Program-made: the position numbers and the translations under genes
Notes under the pieces: generated by a model
The model's database searches: none
Told to the model about the DNA's origin: nothing
What the model saw: the letters and a program-made list of their open reading frames with translations, nothing else
From: Fidelibacterota bacterium
GTDB lineage: Bacteria; Pseudomonadota; Alphaproteobacteria; Rhodospirillales; Rhodospirillaceae
Assembly: GCA_947476275.1 (NCBI GenBank)
Contig: CANJPQ010000001.1
Location: 186,001 to 250,000 of the forward strand
Direction of reading: 5' to 3'
DNA: 64,000 nucleotides
Shown here: piece after piece, positions 1 through 8,137 of the stretch
Position numbering within the stretch: position 1 is the stretch's first letter
How the letters are laid out: every line of letters starts with the position of its first letter

Positions 1-607
1 TGGCTTCATCACGCAATGGGTCGTTCTCGCCGACGATGATCAGGGCCGATGGCAGACCGGACAAGTCGTTGGCATGCAACGGTGCGGCCATCGGATCGGT
101 CATGTCGACATTGCCTTCCGTGTAGGCGCTCCAGCCCGCGCGGATGTTGGCCATCGGCTGGTCGTCCACCGCGTTCTTGCGTGAGTCGGTGTCCATGCCG
201 CCGGCAAGCATGGGGTAGATCAGCCACTGCTGCGCGATCGTAGGTCCGCCGCGCGTCCGCGCCAGAAGCGTCGACGCCGCCGCCAGCGCACCGCCCGCGC
301 TTTCGCCGCAGACGACGAGGTCCTTAGTCATGGTGGCCGCCCACTGCAGGGCCACGAGCGCATCGTCGGTCGCGGCCGGAAAAGGGTGATTGGGCGCCAG
401 TCGGTAGATCACGCTCGCGACCGCGCACCCGCACGCTTCCGCCAGGCGTGAACACAAACCTTCGTTCTGCGCTGAAAAATGCGTCACGAACCCGCCGCCT
501 TGGAAATGCAGGATCACCGTTCGGCGCGCGAGTTTCTCCGGAAGGTGCACCTCGACCGGAATCGGGCCGTGTGCAGCAGGAATGGTCGTGTATTTAACGG
601 TCGCCAT
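1..607 (-). CDS. Alpha/beta hydrolase fold-3 esterase (HSL-like), 3' end outside window
   Basis: Partial gene running off the left edge; about 202 residues are visible from an ATG at 607. It reads as a hormone-sensitive-lipase-family carboxylesterase: YRLAPNHPFPAA at about 68-79, the nucleophile elbow GESAGG with Ser103, and NDPLRDE, which would carry the catalytic Asp, near the window edge. The oxyanion motif is QGGGF (residues 36-40) where the family usually has HGGG. No signal peptide is visible, so it is probably cytoplasmic. It starts 6 bp after the acyl-CoA dehydrogenase stop, so it is the last visible gene of a leftward operon. Likely role: hydrolysis of an ester or lactone intermediate; substrate unknown. 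Confidence 0.85.
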   Translation of the reverse strand, partial: MATVKYTTIPAAHGPIPVEVHLPEKLARRTVILHFQGGGFVTHFSAQNEGLCSRLAEACGCAVASVIYRLAPNHPFPAATDDALVALQWAATMTKDLVVCGESAGGALAAASTLLARTRGGPTIAQQWLIYPMLAGGMDTDSRKNAVDDQPMANIRAGWSAYTEGNVDMTDPMAAPLHANDLSGLPSALIIVGENDPLRDEA

Positions 608-613
608 CTTGCT

Positions 614-2404
614 TCAGAACGCCGCTTCGTCGATGAGGAGCGCGGTATCGTCCACGGTGCCGAGCAGGCGGGCCTGCGTCTCCGTCTTAGGCAGTTCGTA
701 ACGGAAGAAGAAGCGGCAGGCAGCCAGCTTGCCTTCGTAGAACGAAATCTCGCCCGCACCTTTCGCCAGCTTCGCCGTGGCAATCTGCGCTTGCTGCAGC
801 CAGATCCAGGCGATCACCACATGGCCGAACATATCGAGGTAGATGGTGGCATTCGCCAGCGCGCGCGCCGGCGCGCTTTTGCGCGCCGCGACCAGCAGGT
901 CCGTCAGGGCCGCGGTGCGTCGCCAGGCGCCCTCGAGCGCCTCCGCATAGGCCGCGAGGGACGGCTCCTGTGCCGCATCTCGCGCCGTCGCCTCGATCTC
1001 GACGCCGAGCGCGCGCATGGCTGCACCGTCTTCCATCGACACCTTGCGGCCAAGCAGGTCCAGGCCTTGGATGCCGTGGGTGCCTTCGTGGATGGAATTG
1101 AGGCGGTTGTCGCGATACAGCCGCTCGACCGGGAAGTCGCGGGTGTAGCCATAGCCGCCGAGCACCTGGATGGCATGCTTGTTCGCCTCCAGGCAGAATT
1201 CCGATGGCCAGGCCTTGGCCACCGGCGTCAGGATCTCCAACAGTAGCGTGATGCGCGCAAGCTTAGCCCTGTCGGTCTCCGTGCGCTGCTCGTCCACCAG
1301 TGCGGCGCAGCGCAGGAGCAGGGCGAGCGCGCCTTCCACATAAGCCTTCTGCGTCAGCAACAGGCGGCGAATGTCGGCGTGCTGAATGATCGGCACCTGC
1401 GGCGCGGTCGGGTCCTTGGCGTCGATCAGACGACCCTGGGGGCGCTCCTTCGCGTATTGCAGGCTCGCTTGATAGCCGGCGGCGGCCAGCATGGTCGCGC
1501 CCAAGCCAACGCCGATGCGCGCCTCGTTCATCATATGGAACATGTAGCCCAGGCCGCGGTGGGCCTCGCCAACGAGATAGCCGTGACACTCGCTGCTCTC
1601 GCCGAAGTTCAAGAGCGTGTTGACCGTGCCGCGATAGCCCATCTTGTGATTGATGCCGGCCAGCGACACGCCGTTGCGCGGGCCGAGGCTGCCGTCCTCG
1701 TTGACGCGCACCTTCGGCACGATGAACAGCGAGATGCCCTTCACGCCCGGTCCGCCGCCGGGAATCTTCGCCAGCACCATATGCACGATGTTCTCGGACA
1801 GGTCGTGCTCGCCGCCGGAGATCCACATTTTGCGGCCGGTGATGAGGTAATGGCCGTCGGCCGTCGGCGTCGCCTTGGTGACGATATCGGAAAGGGATGA
1901 ACCCGCTTGAGGTTCGGACAGGCACATCGTGCCGAACCATTTCCCCGCCACCATCGGCCGCAGGAATTTCTCTTTCTGCGCTTGCGAGCCGAAGGTCGCG
2001 AGCAGATTGGCAGCGCCCCCCGTCAGCATGGGATACGCAGCCGTGCCGATGTTCGCGGCATAGAACATGGATGTAGCGGCCTGGCTGACCGCCACCGGCA
2101 ATTGCATCCCGCCCCATTCCGCGTCGAAGGTCGCGCCCATCAGGCCGGCGGCGACGAACGAATCAAGCGCGGCCTTGACCTCCGGGATGATGCGCACGCC
2201 CTGTCCGTCGAACTCCGGCTCATGCGCGTCGGCTTTTGCCGCATGGGGCGCGAACTCGGCCTCCGCCATGGTCTCGGCGACATGGAGGATGCCATCGAAC
2301 GTGCCGCGGTCGTGCTCGGCATAGCGCGGTTGCGCGCACAGCTTCTCGATCTGCAGGTATTCGTACAGCAGGAAGTCGAGATCGCGGCGGCTGAATGACG
2401 CCAT
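614..2404 (-). CDS. Acyl-CoA dehydrogenase, long (about 600 aa) DmdC/FadE-like type
   Basis: A 596-residue FAD-dependent acyl-CoA dehydrogenase, which would introduce an alpha,beta double bond into an acyl-CoA. Visible family blocks are CLSEPQAGSSLSDI (flavin/substrate contact), ITGRKMWISGGEH, and IHEGTHGIQGLDLLGRKV with the putative catalytic Glu near residue 438. The extra C-terminal domain gives the roughly 600-residue length of the subgroup that includes 3-methylthiopropanoyl-CoA dehydrogenase (DmdC), rather than the 380-residue type. It lies 6 bp downstream of an amidohydrolase and 6 bp upstream of an esterase, so co-transcription is likely. The substrate is not predictable; the DmdC name is family resemblance only. 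Confidence 0.9.
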   Translation of the reverse strand: MASFSRRDLDFLLYEYLQIEKLCAQPRYAEHDRGTFDGILHVAETMAEAEFAPHAAKADAHEPEFDGQGVRIIPEVKAALDSFVAAGLMGATFDAEWGGMQLPVAVSQAATSMFYAANIGTAAYPMLTGGAANLLATFGSQAQKEKFLRPMVAGKWFGTMCLSEPQAGSSLSDIVTKATPTADGHYLITGRKMWISGGEHDLSENIVHMVLAKIPGGGPGVKGISLFIVPKVRVNEDGSLGPRNGVSLAGINHKMGYRGTVNTLLNFGESSECHGYLVGEAHRGLGYMFHMMNEARIGVGLGATMLAAAGYQASLQYAKERPQGRLIDAKDPTAPQVPIIQHADIRRLLLTQKAYVEGALALLLRCAALVDEQRTETDRAKLARITLLLEILTPVAKAWPSEFCLEANKHAIQVLGGYGYTRDFPVERLYRDNRLNSIHEGTHGIQGLDLLGRKVSMEDGAAMRALGVEIEATARDAAQEPSLAAYAEALEGAWRRTAALTDLLVAARKSAPARALANATIYLDMFGHVVIAWIWLQQAQIATAKLAKGAGEISFYEGKLAACRFFFRYELPKTETQARLLGTVDDTALLIDEAAF

Positions 2405-2410
2405 CTTCGC

Positions 2411-3271
2411 TTAGCGCGGAATTTTCTTGAAGATGCGCAGCGCGTTCTCGCGCATCAGCTTCTTGTGTGAGTCGGGGCGCATGTTGAACTCCGCCACTTC
2501 CTTCACCGCGCGCTCCGGATCAATCACCGGCCAGTCGGTGCCGAACAGCACTTTGTGGCTGCCGTAGGAATTGGCGTAGTGGATGTAGGACTTGGGCCAA
2601 TGCTTCGGCGCATAGGCGTCGCCTGCGGTGTAGATATTGTCGTGCTTCCAGCACATCGAGATCATTTCCTCGGTCCACGGCACGCCGATGTGGATGCCGA
2701 TGAGGATCAGGTCCGGGAAGTCGATCGCCACCTGGTCGAGCAGGATCGGCTTAGCCACCGACGGCAGCTTGCGATCGCGGCTGTATACGAGATTGTGGCC
2801 GACCTGCATCATGATTGGGATGTCGAGCTCGCAGCACTTGGCGTAGGTCGGGTAGATCTGCGGCGCATCGGGTGGGATGCCGAACCAGTGCGGATACCAA
2901 TGCGCGCCGACAAAGCCGTATTGCTTCACCGCCACTTCCAGATCGCGCAGTTGCTGCATACCGCGGGTGGTGTCGATGCCGGCCAGGCCGGAGAAGCGAT
3001 CCGGATACTTGGCGCATATTTCCGCGACCGTCTCGTAGGCGAGTTCATGGCTGCCCTTGATGCGCATGTCGCCGCAGCGCGTGGCGATCAACAGGGAGCG
3101 CTCAATTCCGGCGCGATCCATCTTCGCGATGTAATCGTCCATGGTGATGCCCTTGCGCATGTCGTCGGCCATGCGCACCTGGGTCTTGAAGGTGTCGTCG
3201 ATGCCGATCTGCTTCGCTTGCACGACCTCGGGCGTGTAGAGGTTGCAGACAATGTCGATATAACCGGACAC
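2411..3271 (-). CDS. Amidohydrolase-2 family protein with altered metal site
   Basis: 286 residues with the TIM-barrel layout of the amidohydrolase-2 (ACMSD/LigY-like) family, which decarboxylates or hydrolyses ring-cleavage-type acids. The C-terminal ligands look intact: His in LIGIHIGVPW and Asp in VLFGTDWPVID. The N-terminal HxH after the first strand is missing: the sequence reads YIDIVCNLYTPE, with V and N at the two His positions. The strand that usually ends in His reads IPIMMQVG. This may be a metal-poor or metal-independent subfamily. It is followed after 6 bp by the acyl-CoA dehydrogenase and lies downstream of the IclR gene. Precise reaction unknown. Confidence 0.8.
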   Translation of the reverse strand: MSGYIDIVCNLYTPEVVQAKQIGIDDTFKTQVRMADDMRKGITMDDYIAKMDRAGIERSLLIATRCGDMRIKGSHELAYETVAEICAKYPDRFSGLAGIDTTRGMQQLRDLEVAVKQYGFVGAHWYPHWFGIPPDAPQIYPTYAKCCELDIPIMMQVGHNLVYSRDRKLPSVAKPILLDQVAIDFPDLILIGIHIGVPWTEEMISMCWKHDNIYTAGDAYAPKHWPKSYIHYANSYGSHKVLFGTDWPVIDPERAVKEVAEFNMRPDSHKKLMRENALRIFKKIPR

Positions 3272-3345
3272 GGGTGATCCTCCTCGGCAGAACTGTGGAT
3301 TGTCTTAGGGGGCGGGGGTCTTGGGAGTCAACGCCGCGCCGTCGT

Positions 3346-4119
3346 TTAGGCCGCTTTGCCGGGCTTGCCCGAGCTGGCCGCCAGCGACAGGCAGCGTTCG
3401 ACCGACTTGCGGATGGACTTTTCCATGGTCTTGATGCGCGCGGTCGGGCCGGAGACGGACACCGCCAGGGGAAACCCGTCGAACGGCGCCTTCAGCGCAT
3501 AGGCGACCGCGCCGATGCCCTTCAGCCACACGTCATAGCCGATGAGATAGCCGTTCTTGCGCACGGAATTCACCGCCTTCTCGATCTCATCGAACGGTCG
3601 CATCGCCTCGGTATGCTGGCTGCGCGACCAATGGACCGAATACTTGTAGATGCGCTCGATCTCCGCATCGGTCATTTGGCTCAGCACGACGCGGCCAACG
3701 ACCGAGTTGCACAAGGTGATGCCGATGCCCACGGGCAGGTGGTGCGCCAGCGGATGTTCGGACCGCTTCACATAGAAGATGTGATTGAAAATGAAGCTGC
3801 GGGTGATCAGTGACGCGGTCTCGTTGGTGGCGAGGCTGACGGCGTCCGCCAGGTCCTGAAAGCCGGACGTGCCCAACAGCGCGGTCTGCACCCAGGTGCC
3901 TAGGCGCTGCAGCTTCTGCGTCGGAAAGTATGTGCGCTTGATGCTGTCGTAACTGAGATACCCGATCTCCGTCAGGTTCTTCAGCACCGCGACCACACTG
4001 GAATGCGGATGGCCCAAGCGCTTGCGCAGTTCGGTTGCCGAAAAAGGCGTGCGGGCATCGCGGAAGCACTCAAGCACTTCGAACGCGCGCGCAACCGACT
4101 TGCTGATGGAGGTTGTCAT
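3346..4119 (-). CDS. IclR-family transcriptional regulator 1
   Basis: 257 residues. The N-terminal winged helix-turn-helix occupies about residues 10-75 (FSATELRKRLGHPHSSVVAVLKNL region) and an IclR effector-binding domain follows, with typical GIGAVAYALKAPF and PLAVSVSGP segments. It probably senses a small aromatic or organic acid and controls the flanking leftward and rightward catabolic genes. The ATG at 4119 is preceded by AGGGA at 8 nt spacing, and that Shine-Dalgarno is part of a perfect 13-bp inverted repeat (4120-4157). This suggests autoregulation at DNA level or hairpin control of translation. It lies 46 bp downstream of the racemase-like gene on the same strand. Confidence 0.9.
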   Translation of the reverse strand: MTTSISKSVARAFEVLECFRDARTPFSATELRKRLGHPHSSVVAVLKNLTEIGYLSYDSIKRTYFPTQKLQRLGTWVQTALLGTSGFQDLADAVSLATNETASLITRSFIFNHIFYVKRSEHPLAHHLPVGIGITLCNSVVGRVVLSQMTDAEIERIYKYSVHWSRSQHTEAMRPFDEIEKAVNSVRKNGYLIGYDVWLKGIGAVAYALKAPFDGFPLAVSVSGPTARIKTMEKSIRKSVERCLSLAASSGKPGKAA

Positions 4120-4157
4120 GTTCTCTATCCCTGAAGAGAATTCTAGGGATAGAGAAC
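4120..4157. promoter_or_regulatory. Perfect 13-bp inverted repeat before iclR (operator or RBS hairpin)
   Basis: GTTCTCTATCCCT (4120-4132) and its exact complement AGGGATAGAGAAC (4145-4157) flank a 12-bp spacer that ends in the palindrome AGAATTCT (4137-4144). The repeat begins on the base next to the iclR start codon, and one arm contains the apparent Shine-Dalgarno AGGGA. In RNA from the minus strand it could sequester the ribosome-binding site; as DNA it fits a dimeric regulator site. No U-tract follows, so it is a poor terminator. The motif TTCTAGGG inside it recurs at 4987-4994 in the divergent promoter region. Confidence 0.6.
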
Positions 4158-4164
4158 GACTGGC

Positions 4165-4911
4165 TCAAGCCTTCGCGAAATCCCAGGTGGAAAGAAGCCG
4201 TCCATAGCCCACTTGGCGGCCATCGAAGCCGATCCGGCGCAGGGCGGCCCAGAAGCCGGCAGAGACCGAGCTGATCGCAACCTTGCCGCGGTCCTTCTCG
4301 AGTTGGGCCAGCGTTTCCACCGACCGCACCCCGGTGCAGGGCAGGAACATGCCGTCGGCGGTCGGCGTGTCGATATCGGAGATGAACTTGATGACTTCCC
4401 GCGGCGTCAGTGTGGTCGCCTTCTCCTTGAACATCGTTGGATTGGCGTCGTAGGCAAAGCCGGCGATGGCGCTGACGTCCGCGCCGCAGCCTTTGATGAA
4501 GTTGCTGACGATGCCGTTGCTGCGGTCGCCATAGGGCGTCGCGATGGTGAGCGACTTGAGTTTCAGAGCTGTGATGGCCTCCCGCACGGCGCTGGCCGCG
4601 GTCACGATCGGCACGCCCGCGATCTGCTCCATGCGCGCGATATGCTCCGGCTGGCCGCATTTCATCGATGCGGTGGTGCAGCCGATCAGGATCACTTCCG
4701 CGCCCCAGTCCTTCAGGTCCTTGGCGGGTTCGGCCATCAGGGCGGCGAGGTCGGCGCAATAGTCCGCCGCGTCCGCTGCGGGAAAGCCGAACGGCCGGAA
4801 GCCGAAGCGGACGCCTTCGGGGCGCAGCTTGGCGAACTCGAACTCATGGACAATGTTGCTGTCTGGCACCAAGACGCCGACGCGGCGTTCGGAAGCGTGT
4901 GCGTGAGCCAT
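4165..4911 (-). CDS. Asp/Glu racemase-superfamily protein (maleate isomerase/arylmalonate decarboxylase-like)
   Basis: 248 residues. The start at 4911 is chosen because AAAGGGA lies 6 nt upstream; longer in-frame extensions lack such a site. The N-terminal VGVLVPDSN and the two cysteine motifs IGCTTASM (Cys78) and LPCTGVRS (Cys192) match the superfamily of Asp/Glu racemases, maleate cis-trans isomerases and arylmalonate decarboxylases. Both active-site cysteines are present, as in racemases and isomerases; decarboxylases of this family usually keep only one. It is divergent from the EthD/PrpD/CaiB operon across 112 bp and lies upstream of iclR. A role in isomerising or racemising a dicarboxylic acid is plausible. 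Confidence 0.85.
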   Translation of the reverse strand: MAHAHASERRVGVLVPDSNIVHEFEFAKLRPEGVRFGFRPFGFPAADAADYCADLAALMAEPAKDLKDWGAEVILIGCTTASMKCGQPEHIARMEQIAGVPIVTAASAVREAITALKLKSLTIATPYGDRSNGIVSNFIKGCGADVSAIAGFAYDANPTMFKEKATTLTPREVIKFISDIDTPTADGMFLPCTGVRSVETLAQLEKDRGKVAISSVSAGFWAALRRIGFDGRQVGYGRLLSTWDFAKA

Positions 4912-5023
4912 GGCGGTCCCTTTCCGGCGGCAGTTCTTTGCATATACAAGCAATCCATAAAACCGTCGACAAGCCATCGGACCGCTTTCTAGGGTCCGCG
5001 CGCTCCCGCGCCTTGGAGGACTT
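4912..5023. promoter_or_regulatory. Divergent promoter region between racemase-like gene and EthD operon
   Basis: This 112-bp gap separates two divergent catabolic transcription units and must hold both promoters. It contains an AT-rich stretch with the short dyad TTGC...GCAA (around 4938-4953), GGACC...GGTCC (around 4979-4997), and TTCTAGGG (4987-4994), which repeats half of the core beside iclR. A GGAGGA Shine-Dalgarno lies just before the 5024 ATG. I cannot assign -35/-10 boxes with confidence. It is the natural place for IclR control. Confidence 0.45.
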
Positions 5024-5941
5024 ATGGACCTAGCGGATATCGAGAATCGGGCCGGAATCTGCCGTATCACCGCCGGGTGGAAGAAAAAGGACCTGCCCTG
5101 GGAATGGGTGCGGCGCTATTGGCGCGACGTGCATAGTCCCGCCATCTCCCGGCGGAAGGGCATCTATCACTATGTCCATCTACAATACGATCCGGTCGAT
5201 GCGGGCGTGTTCGGCAAGGTCGAAGGCATCGGCACCGCCGCGCCGGCCGACGCCCAGCTGATGTGGACCTCCGATGTGCGCTATCGCGACGACGCGGCGT
5301 TGGCCATTTTTGGGAGCGATCCCGGCGACGTGGCCAAGGCGCAGCTGCTGGGCGACATCGACCTGATTGTCGATCGCAGCACGACATATAAATGCGTGGG
5401 CGATCGCGCGCGCACCTATCTCGACACCACCGGCACCGCGACGCCGCAGGGCGTGCCGGCGATGCCGGCCTATTCGATCTTCCTGCGCCAGAAGACCGAC
5501 GAGGCCAGCTTCTTCGCCGGCTTGCGCAAGCTCGCGGACCGCTGGACGAAAGCCCCCGGCGTTGCGCGCCTGCGCCTGTCGCTGTGCGAAGCGCCGGATA
5601 TGGAAGCCGAACGCAAGGCCGGCTATCCGATCAAGACCCACCCGGTCGAGCAGCAGTATCAGGCCTGGATCGAACTGTGGGTGAAGGACAAGGGCGTGAT
5701 ACAGGGCCTCCTCACCGTTGACGATGCCGCCTTCATCAAGGAGGCGCACGCCTATCCGGTCATCGCTTATCACTGCTTCGTCTACGAGGAACGCCCGACG
5801 CTCGCGGGCTTGCGCGGCTACCCGGCCGTGGAGGCGCTGCAAGCGCTCGGCGGCAATCCCAAGCAGAAGCAGATTGAGATTCTGACGTGGATGTACGGCG
5901 ATATCGTTGGCAAAGGGCCTGCAGACGGAGCTGTGTCATGA
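5024..5941 (+). CDS. EthD-domain-like protein, tandem ferredoxin-fold halves
   Basis: 305 residues. The N-terminal half carries WVRRYWRDVHSPAIS (around 28-42), which resembles the RYWxxxHxPL signature of EthD-type dimeric alpha/beta-barrel proteins. The second half (about 148-290, from YSIFLRQKTDE) looks like a diverged repeat of the same fold, so the chain may form an intramolecular barrel. EthD relatives act in ether degradation and polyketide or aromatic metabolism, often without a defined reaction. It is the first gene of a rightward operon. Its TGA overlaps the ATG of the next gene (ATG at 5938), indicating translational coupling. Confidence 0.7.
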   Translation: MDLADIENRAGICRITAGWKKKDLPWEWVRRYWRDVHSPAISRRKGIYHYVHLQYDPVDAGVFGKVEGIGTAAPADAQLMWTSDVRYRDDAALAIFGSDPGDVAKAQLLGDIDLIVDRSTTYKCVGDRARTYLDTTGTATPQGVPAMPAYSIFLRQKTDEASFFAGLRKLADRWTKAPGVARLRLSLCEAPDMEAERKAGYPIKTHPVEQQYQAWIELWVKDKGVIQGLLTVDDAAFIKEAHAYPVIAYHCFVYEERPTLAGLRGYPAVEALQALGGNPKQKQIEILTWMYGDIVGKGPADGAVS

Positions 5942-7308
5942 GCAAGAGCGTTTCCGAGCGCCTCGTGGCGTTCATCCAAGACGGCCTCAAGACCGGCGTG
6001 CCGGACAAGGTCGCCAATGAAGCCAAACGCCTGCTGCTCAACCAGTTCAAGGCGTCGGTCGGCGCGGGCGATCATCCCGCCGTCAACCTGATGCACGACT
6101 GGGCCGTCGCGCAGGGCGTGCCCGCCAAGACCGGCACGGTGTTGTGGCGCGGCACGCAGGTGAACCCGGCGCAAGCGTCCGTGGTGAACGGCGCGTTATT
6201 CGAGGTGCTGGATTTCCACGACACTTACATCCCGTGCTTCATGCACGCGGTGTCCGGGGTGCTTCCGTCCATCCTCGCGGCGGCGGAAGTCGGCGGGCAG
6301 AGCGGCAAGCGCTTCATCACCGCACTCGCGCTCGGCCTGGAAGCCGAACTCGCGGTGTCCACCATCCTCACGCCCACCGGCTATTTCCGCGGCTACGTGC
6401 CCTGCGGTCTGTTCGGCGGCGTCGGCGCGGCAGCGGCGTGTGCTGCGCTCGCCGGCTACGACGACGAGAAGATGCGCAACGCCATCGGCATCGCCATGTG
6501 CACGGCCTTCGGGCTCTATGTTTCAGTCGGTAGCGACACGCTCGCCTATATCACCGGCGCCACCGCACGATCCGGTTACACCGCTTTCGAACTCGCCGGC
6601 CGCGGCATGACCGCACCCGTGACGGCGTTCGAGGGTGAGAAGGGCATGCTTGTCACTCACACCGACGAGAAGCTCGAGAAGATCGATCCCGTGCTCGACA
6701 GTCTTGGCAAAGGTGAATGGCGCATCTTCGGTCAGAGTTACAAGACCGTGCCGACGGAGACCATCACCCACGCGCCGATCGAGCTGGTCCTCGCCATGCT
6801 GCCGAAGGTGAAAGGCCGCATCCCGCAGAAGATCGTGTTCGGCGTCTCGCCCATCGTCGTGACGATCGTGAAGGAGCGCAACGAACGCTTCGGCCTGCCC
6901 AAGAGCGACCTCGAGGCGCGCTTCGACTTGCGCTACTGCGCCGCCGCCGCGTGGGAGCGGGGCAAGTTCACCCTTGCCGAAATGGCGGAGCCCGCCTTCA
7001 CCGATCCGAAGGTGCTGGCGATCCGCGATAAGGTCGAGTTGGTTCCGGAGGACCGCCGCGCCACGTTCAACGGTGCGTCGCTCACGGTGACGTTTACCGA
7101 CGGTTCGACGGAAAAACTCAACGTCGAGGATTTCCTCGGCACGCCGGGTAATCCCATGTCCGACGATCAGCTGTCCAATCTGTTCCGCACCACCGCCGCC
7201 GACCACATGGCTAAACAGCGCATCGAAGACCTGCTTGCTGCGATCTGGAGCCTGGACAAGGCGCCCGACATTCGCGGCATGATGTCGCTTGCCCGCACAG
7301 GAGCCTGA
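5938..7308 (+). CDS. MmgE/PrpD family protein, copy 1
   Basis: 456 residues from the ATG that overlaps the EthD stop. Sequence blocks such as NGALFEVLDFHDTY, HAVSGVLPSILAAAE and GLFGGVGAAAACAALAGYDDEKM are typical of the MmgE/PrpD superfamily, which includes 2-methylcitrate dehydratase and cis-aconitate decarboxylase. These enzymes dehydrate or decarboxylate tricarboxylic or branched acids without a metal. It shares an operon with a second, clearly diverged family member at 8138 and a CoA-transferase. There is no citrate synthase or acyl-CoA ligase next to it, so it is unlikely to be simply the methylcitrate cycle enzyme. Confidence 0.85.
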   Translation: MSKSVSERLVAFIQDGLKTGVPDKVANEAKRLLLNQFKASVGAGDHPAVNLMHDWAVAQGVPAKTGTVLWRGTQVNPAQASVVNGALFEVLDFHDTYIPCFMHAVSGVLPSILAAAEVGGQSGKRFITALALGLEAELAVSTILTPTGYFRGYVPCGLFGGVGAAAACAALAGYDDEKMRNAIGIAMCTAFGLYVSVGSDTLAYITGATARSGYTAFELAGRGMTAPVTAFEGEKGMLVTHTDEKLEKIDPVLDSLGKGEWRIFGQSYKTVPTETITHAPIELVLAMLPKVKGRIPQKIVFGVSPIVVTIVKERNERFGLPKSDLEARFDLRYCAAAAWERGKFTLAEMAEPAFTDPKVLAIRDKVELVPEDRRATFNGASLTVTFTDGSTEKLNVEDFLGTPGNPMSDDQLSNLFRTTAADHMAKQRIEDLLAAIWSLDKAPDIRGMMSLARTGA

Positions 7309-7310
7309 CC

Positions 7311-8129
7311 ATGCCGACCGTGAAACTCCCCGGTGGTGAGACCATCTGGTACAAGAAAACCGGCACCGGCGCGCCATTGCTGCACATCCATGGCTCGGCC
7401 TTCGGATGGCGCAATTTCGAGAAGATGACGCCGCACATGGCGCCGCATTTCGAGACCATCGACATCGATCTGCCGGGCTATGGCGACAGCACCCTCGGGC
7501 CCAACGGCCCGCGTCCCGACGGTATCGCCGGCATTGCCGATCAGGTGGCTGAGACCATCGTCGCGCTGGGCTACCCCAAGGTGAACGTGCATGGCACGTC
7601 ATTCGGCGCCATGGTCGCGCTGACCATGACGGCGCGCCATCCCGAGGTGGTCGCCAAGCTGGTGCTGTCCTGCTTCATGTGCCGCTACGATCAGGCCGCG
7701 CGCGAGATGCGCGCGACCTGGAAGCGCGCGGCGCGGGAGTCCGGCATGGATGCGGTCGCCGACCTCACCTCCGTCGCGGGCTTCGCGCGCAGCTTCTACG
7801 AGCGTCCCGGCGCCCAGGACCAGTTGCAGGCCATGCGCGAGGCGTTCTGCAAGAACACACCGGAAGCCATGATCCGCGGCACGGAAAGCATCGAACGCGC
7901 CGACCTGTCGCCCTACATCTCGCAGATCAAGGTGCCGGTGTTCCTGATCGGCGGCGATGAGGACAACATGACGCCGTACAAGCCGGCCGCCTCGGGCATC
8001 GGTTTCGCGCAGATCAAGACGATGCGCCCCGATTGGGGGATGGTGATCCTCGAACAGTGCGGTCACTACCTCGTCATCGAGCAGCCGGAAAAAGCCGCTG
8101 AGCACATCGTGCCCTTCCTAAAAGGCTAG
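7311..8129 (+). CDS. Alpha/beta hydrolase (esterase or C-C bond hydrolase type)
   Basis: 272 residues, ATG 2 bp after the previous stop. The fold and a full catalytic set are visible: oxyanion HIHGSAFG (about 26-32), nucleophile elbow HGTSFG with Ser97, acid in IGGDEDNMTP (Asp216 or Asp218), and QCGHYLVIEQPE with His252. The core resembles the MhpC-like and haloalkane-dehalogenase-like branch of single-domain hydrolases. It is sandwiched between the two MmgE/PrpD genes, consistent with hydrolysis of an intermediate in the same route. Substrate unknown. Confidence 0.85.
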   Translation: MPTVKLPGGETIWYKKTGTGAPLLHIHGSAFGWRNFEKMTPHMAPHFETIDIDLPGYGDSTLGPNGPRPDGIAGIADQVAETIVALGYPKVNVHGTSFGAMVALTMTARHPEVVAKLVLSCFMCRYDQAAREMRATWKRAARESGMDAVADLTSVAGFARSFYERPGAQDQLQAMREAFCKNTPEAMIRGTESIERADLSPYISQIKVPVFLIGGDEDNMTPYKPAASGIGFAQIKTMRPDWGMVILEQCGHYLVIEQPEKAAEHIVPFLKG

Positions 8130-8137
8130 AGGCTGAG

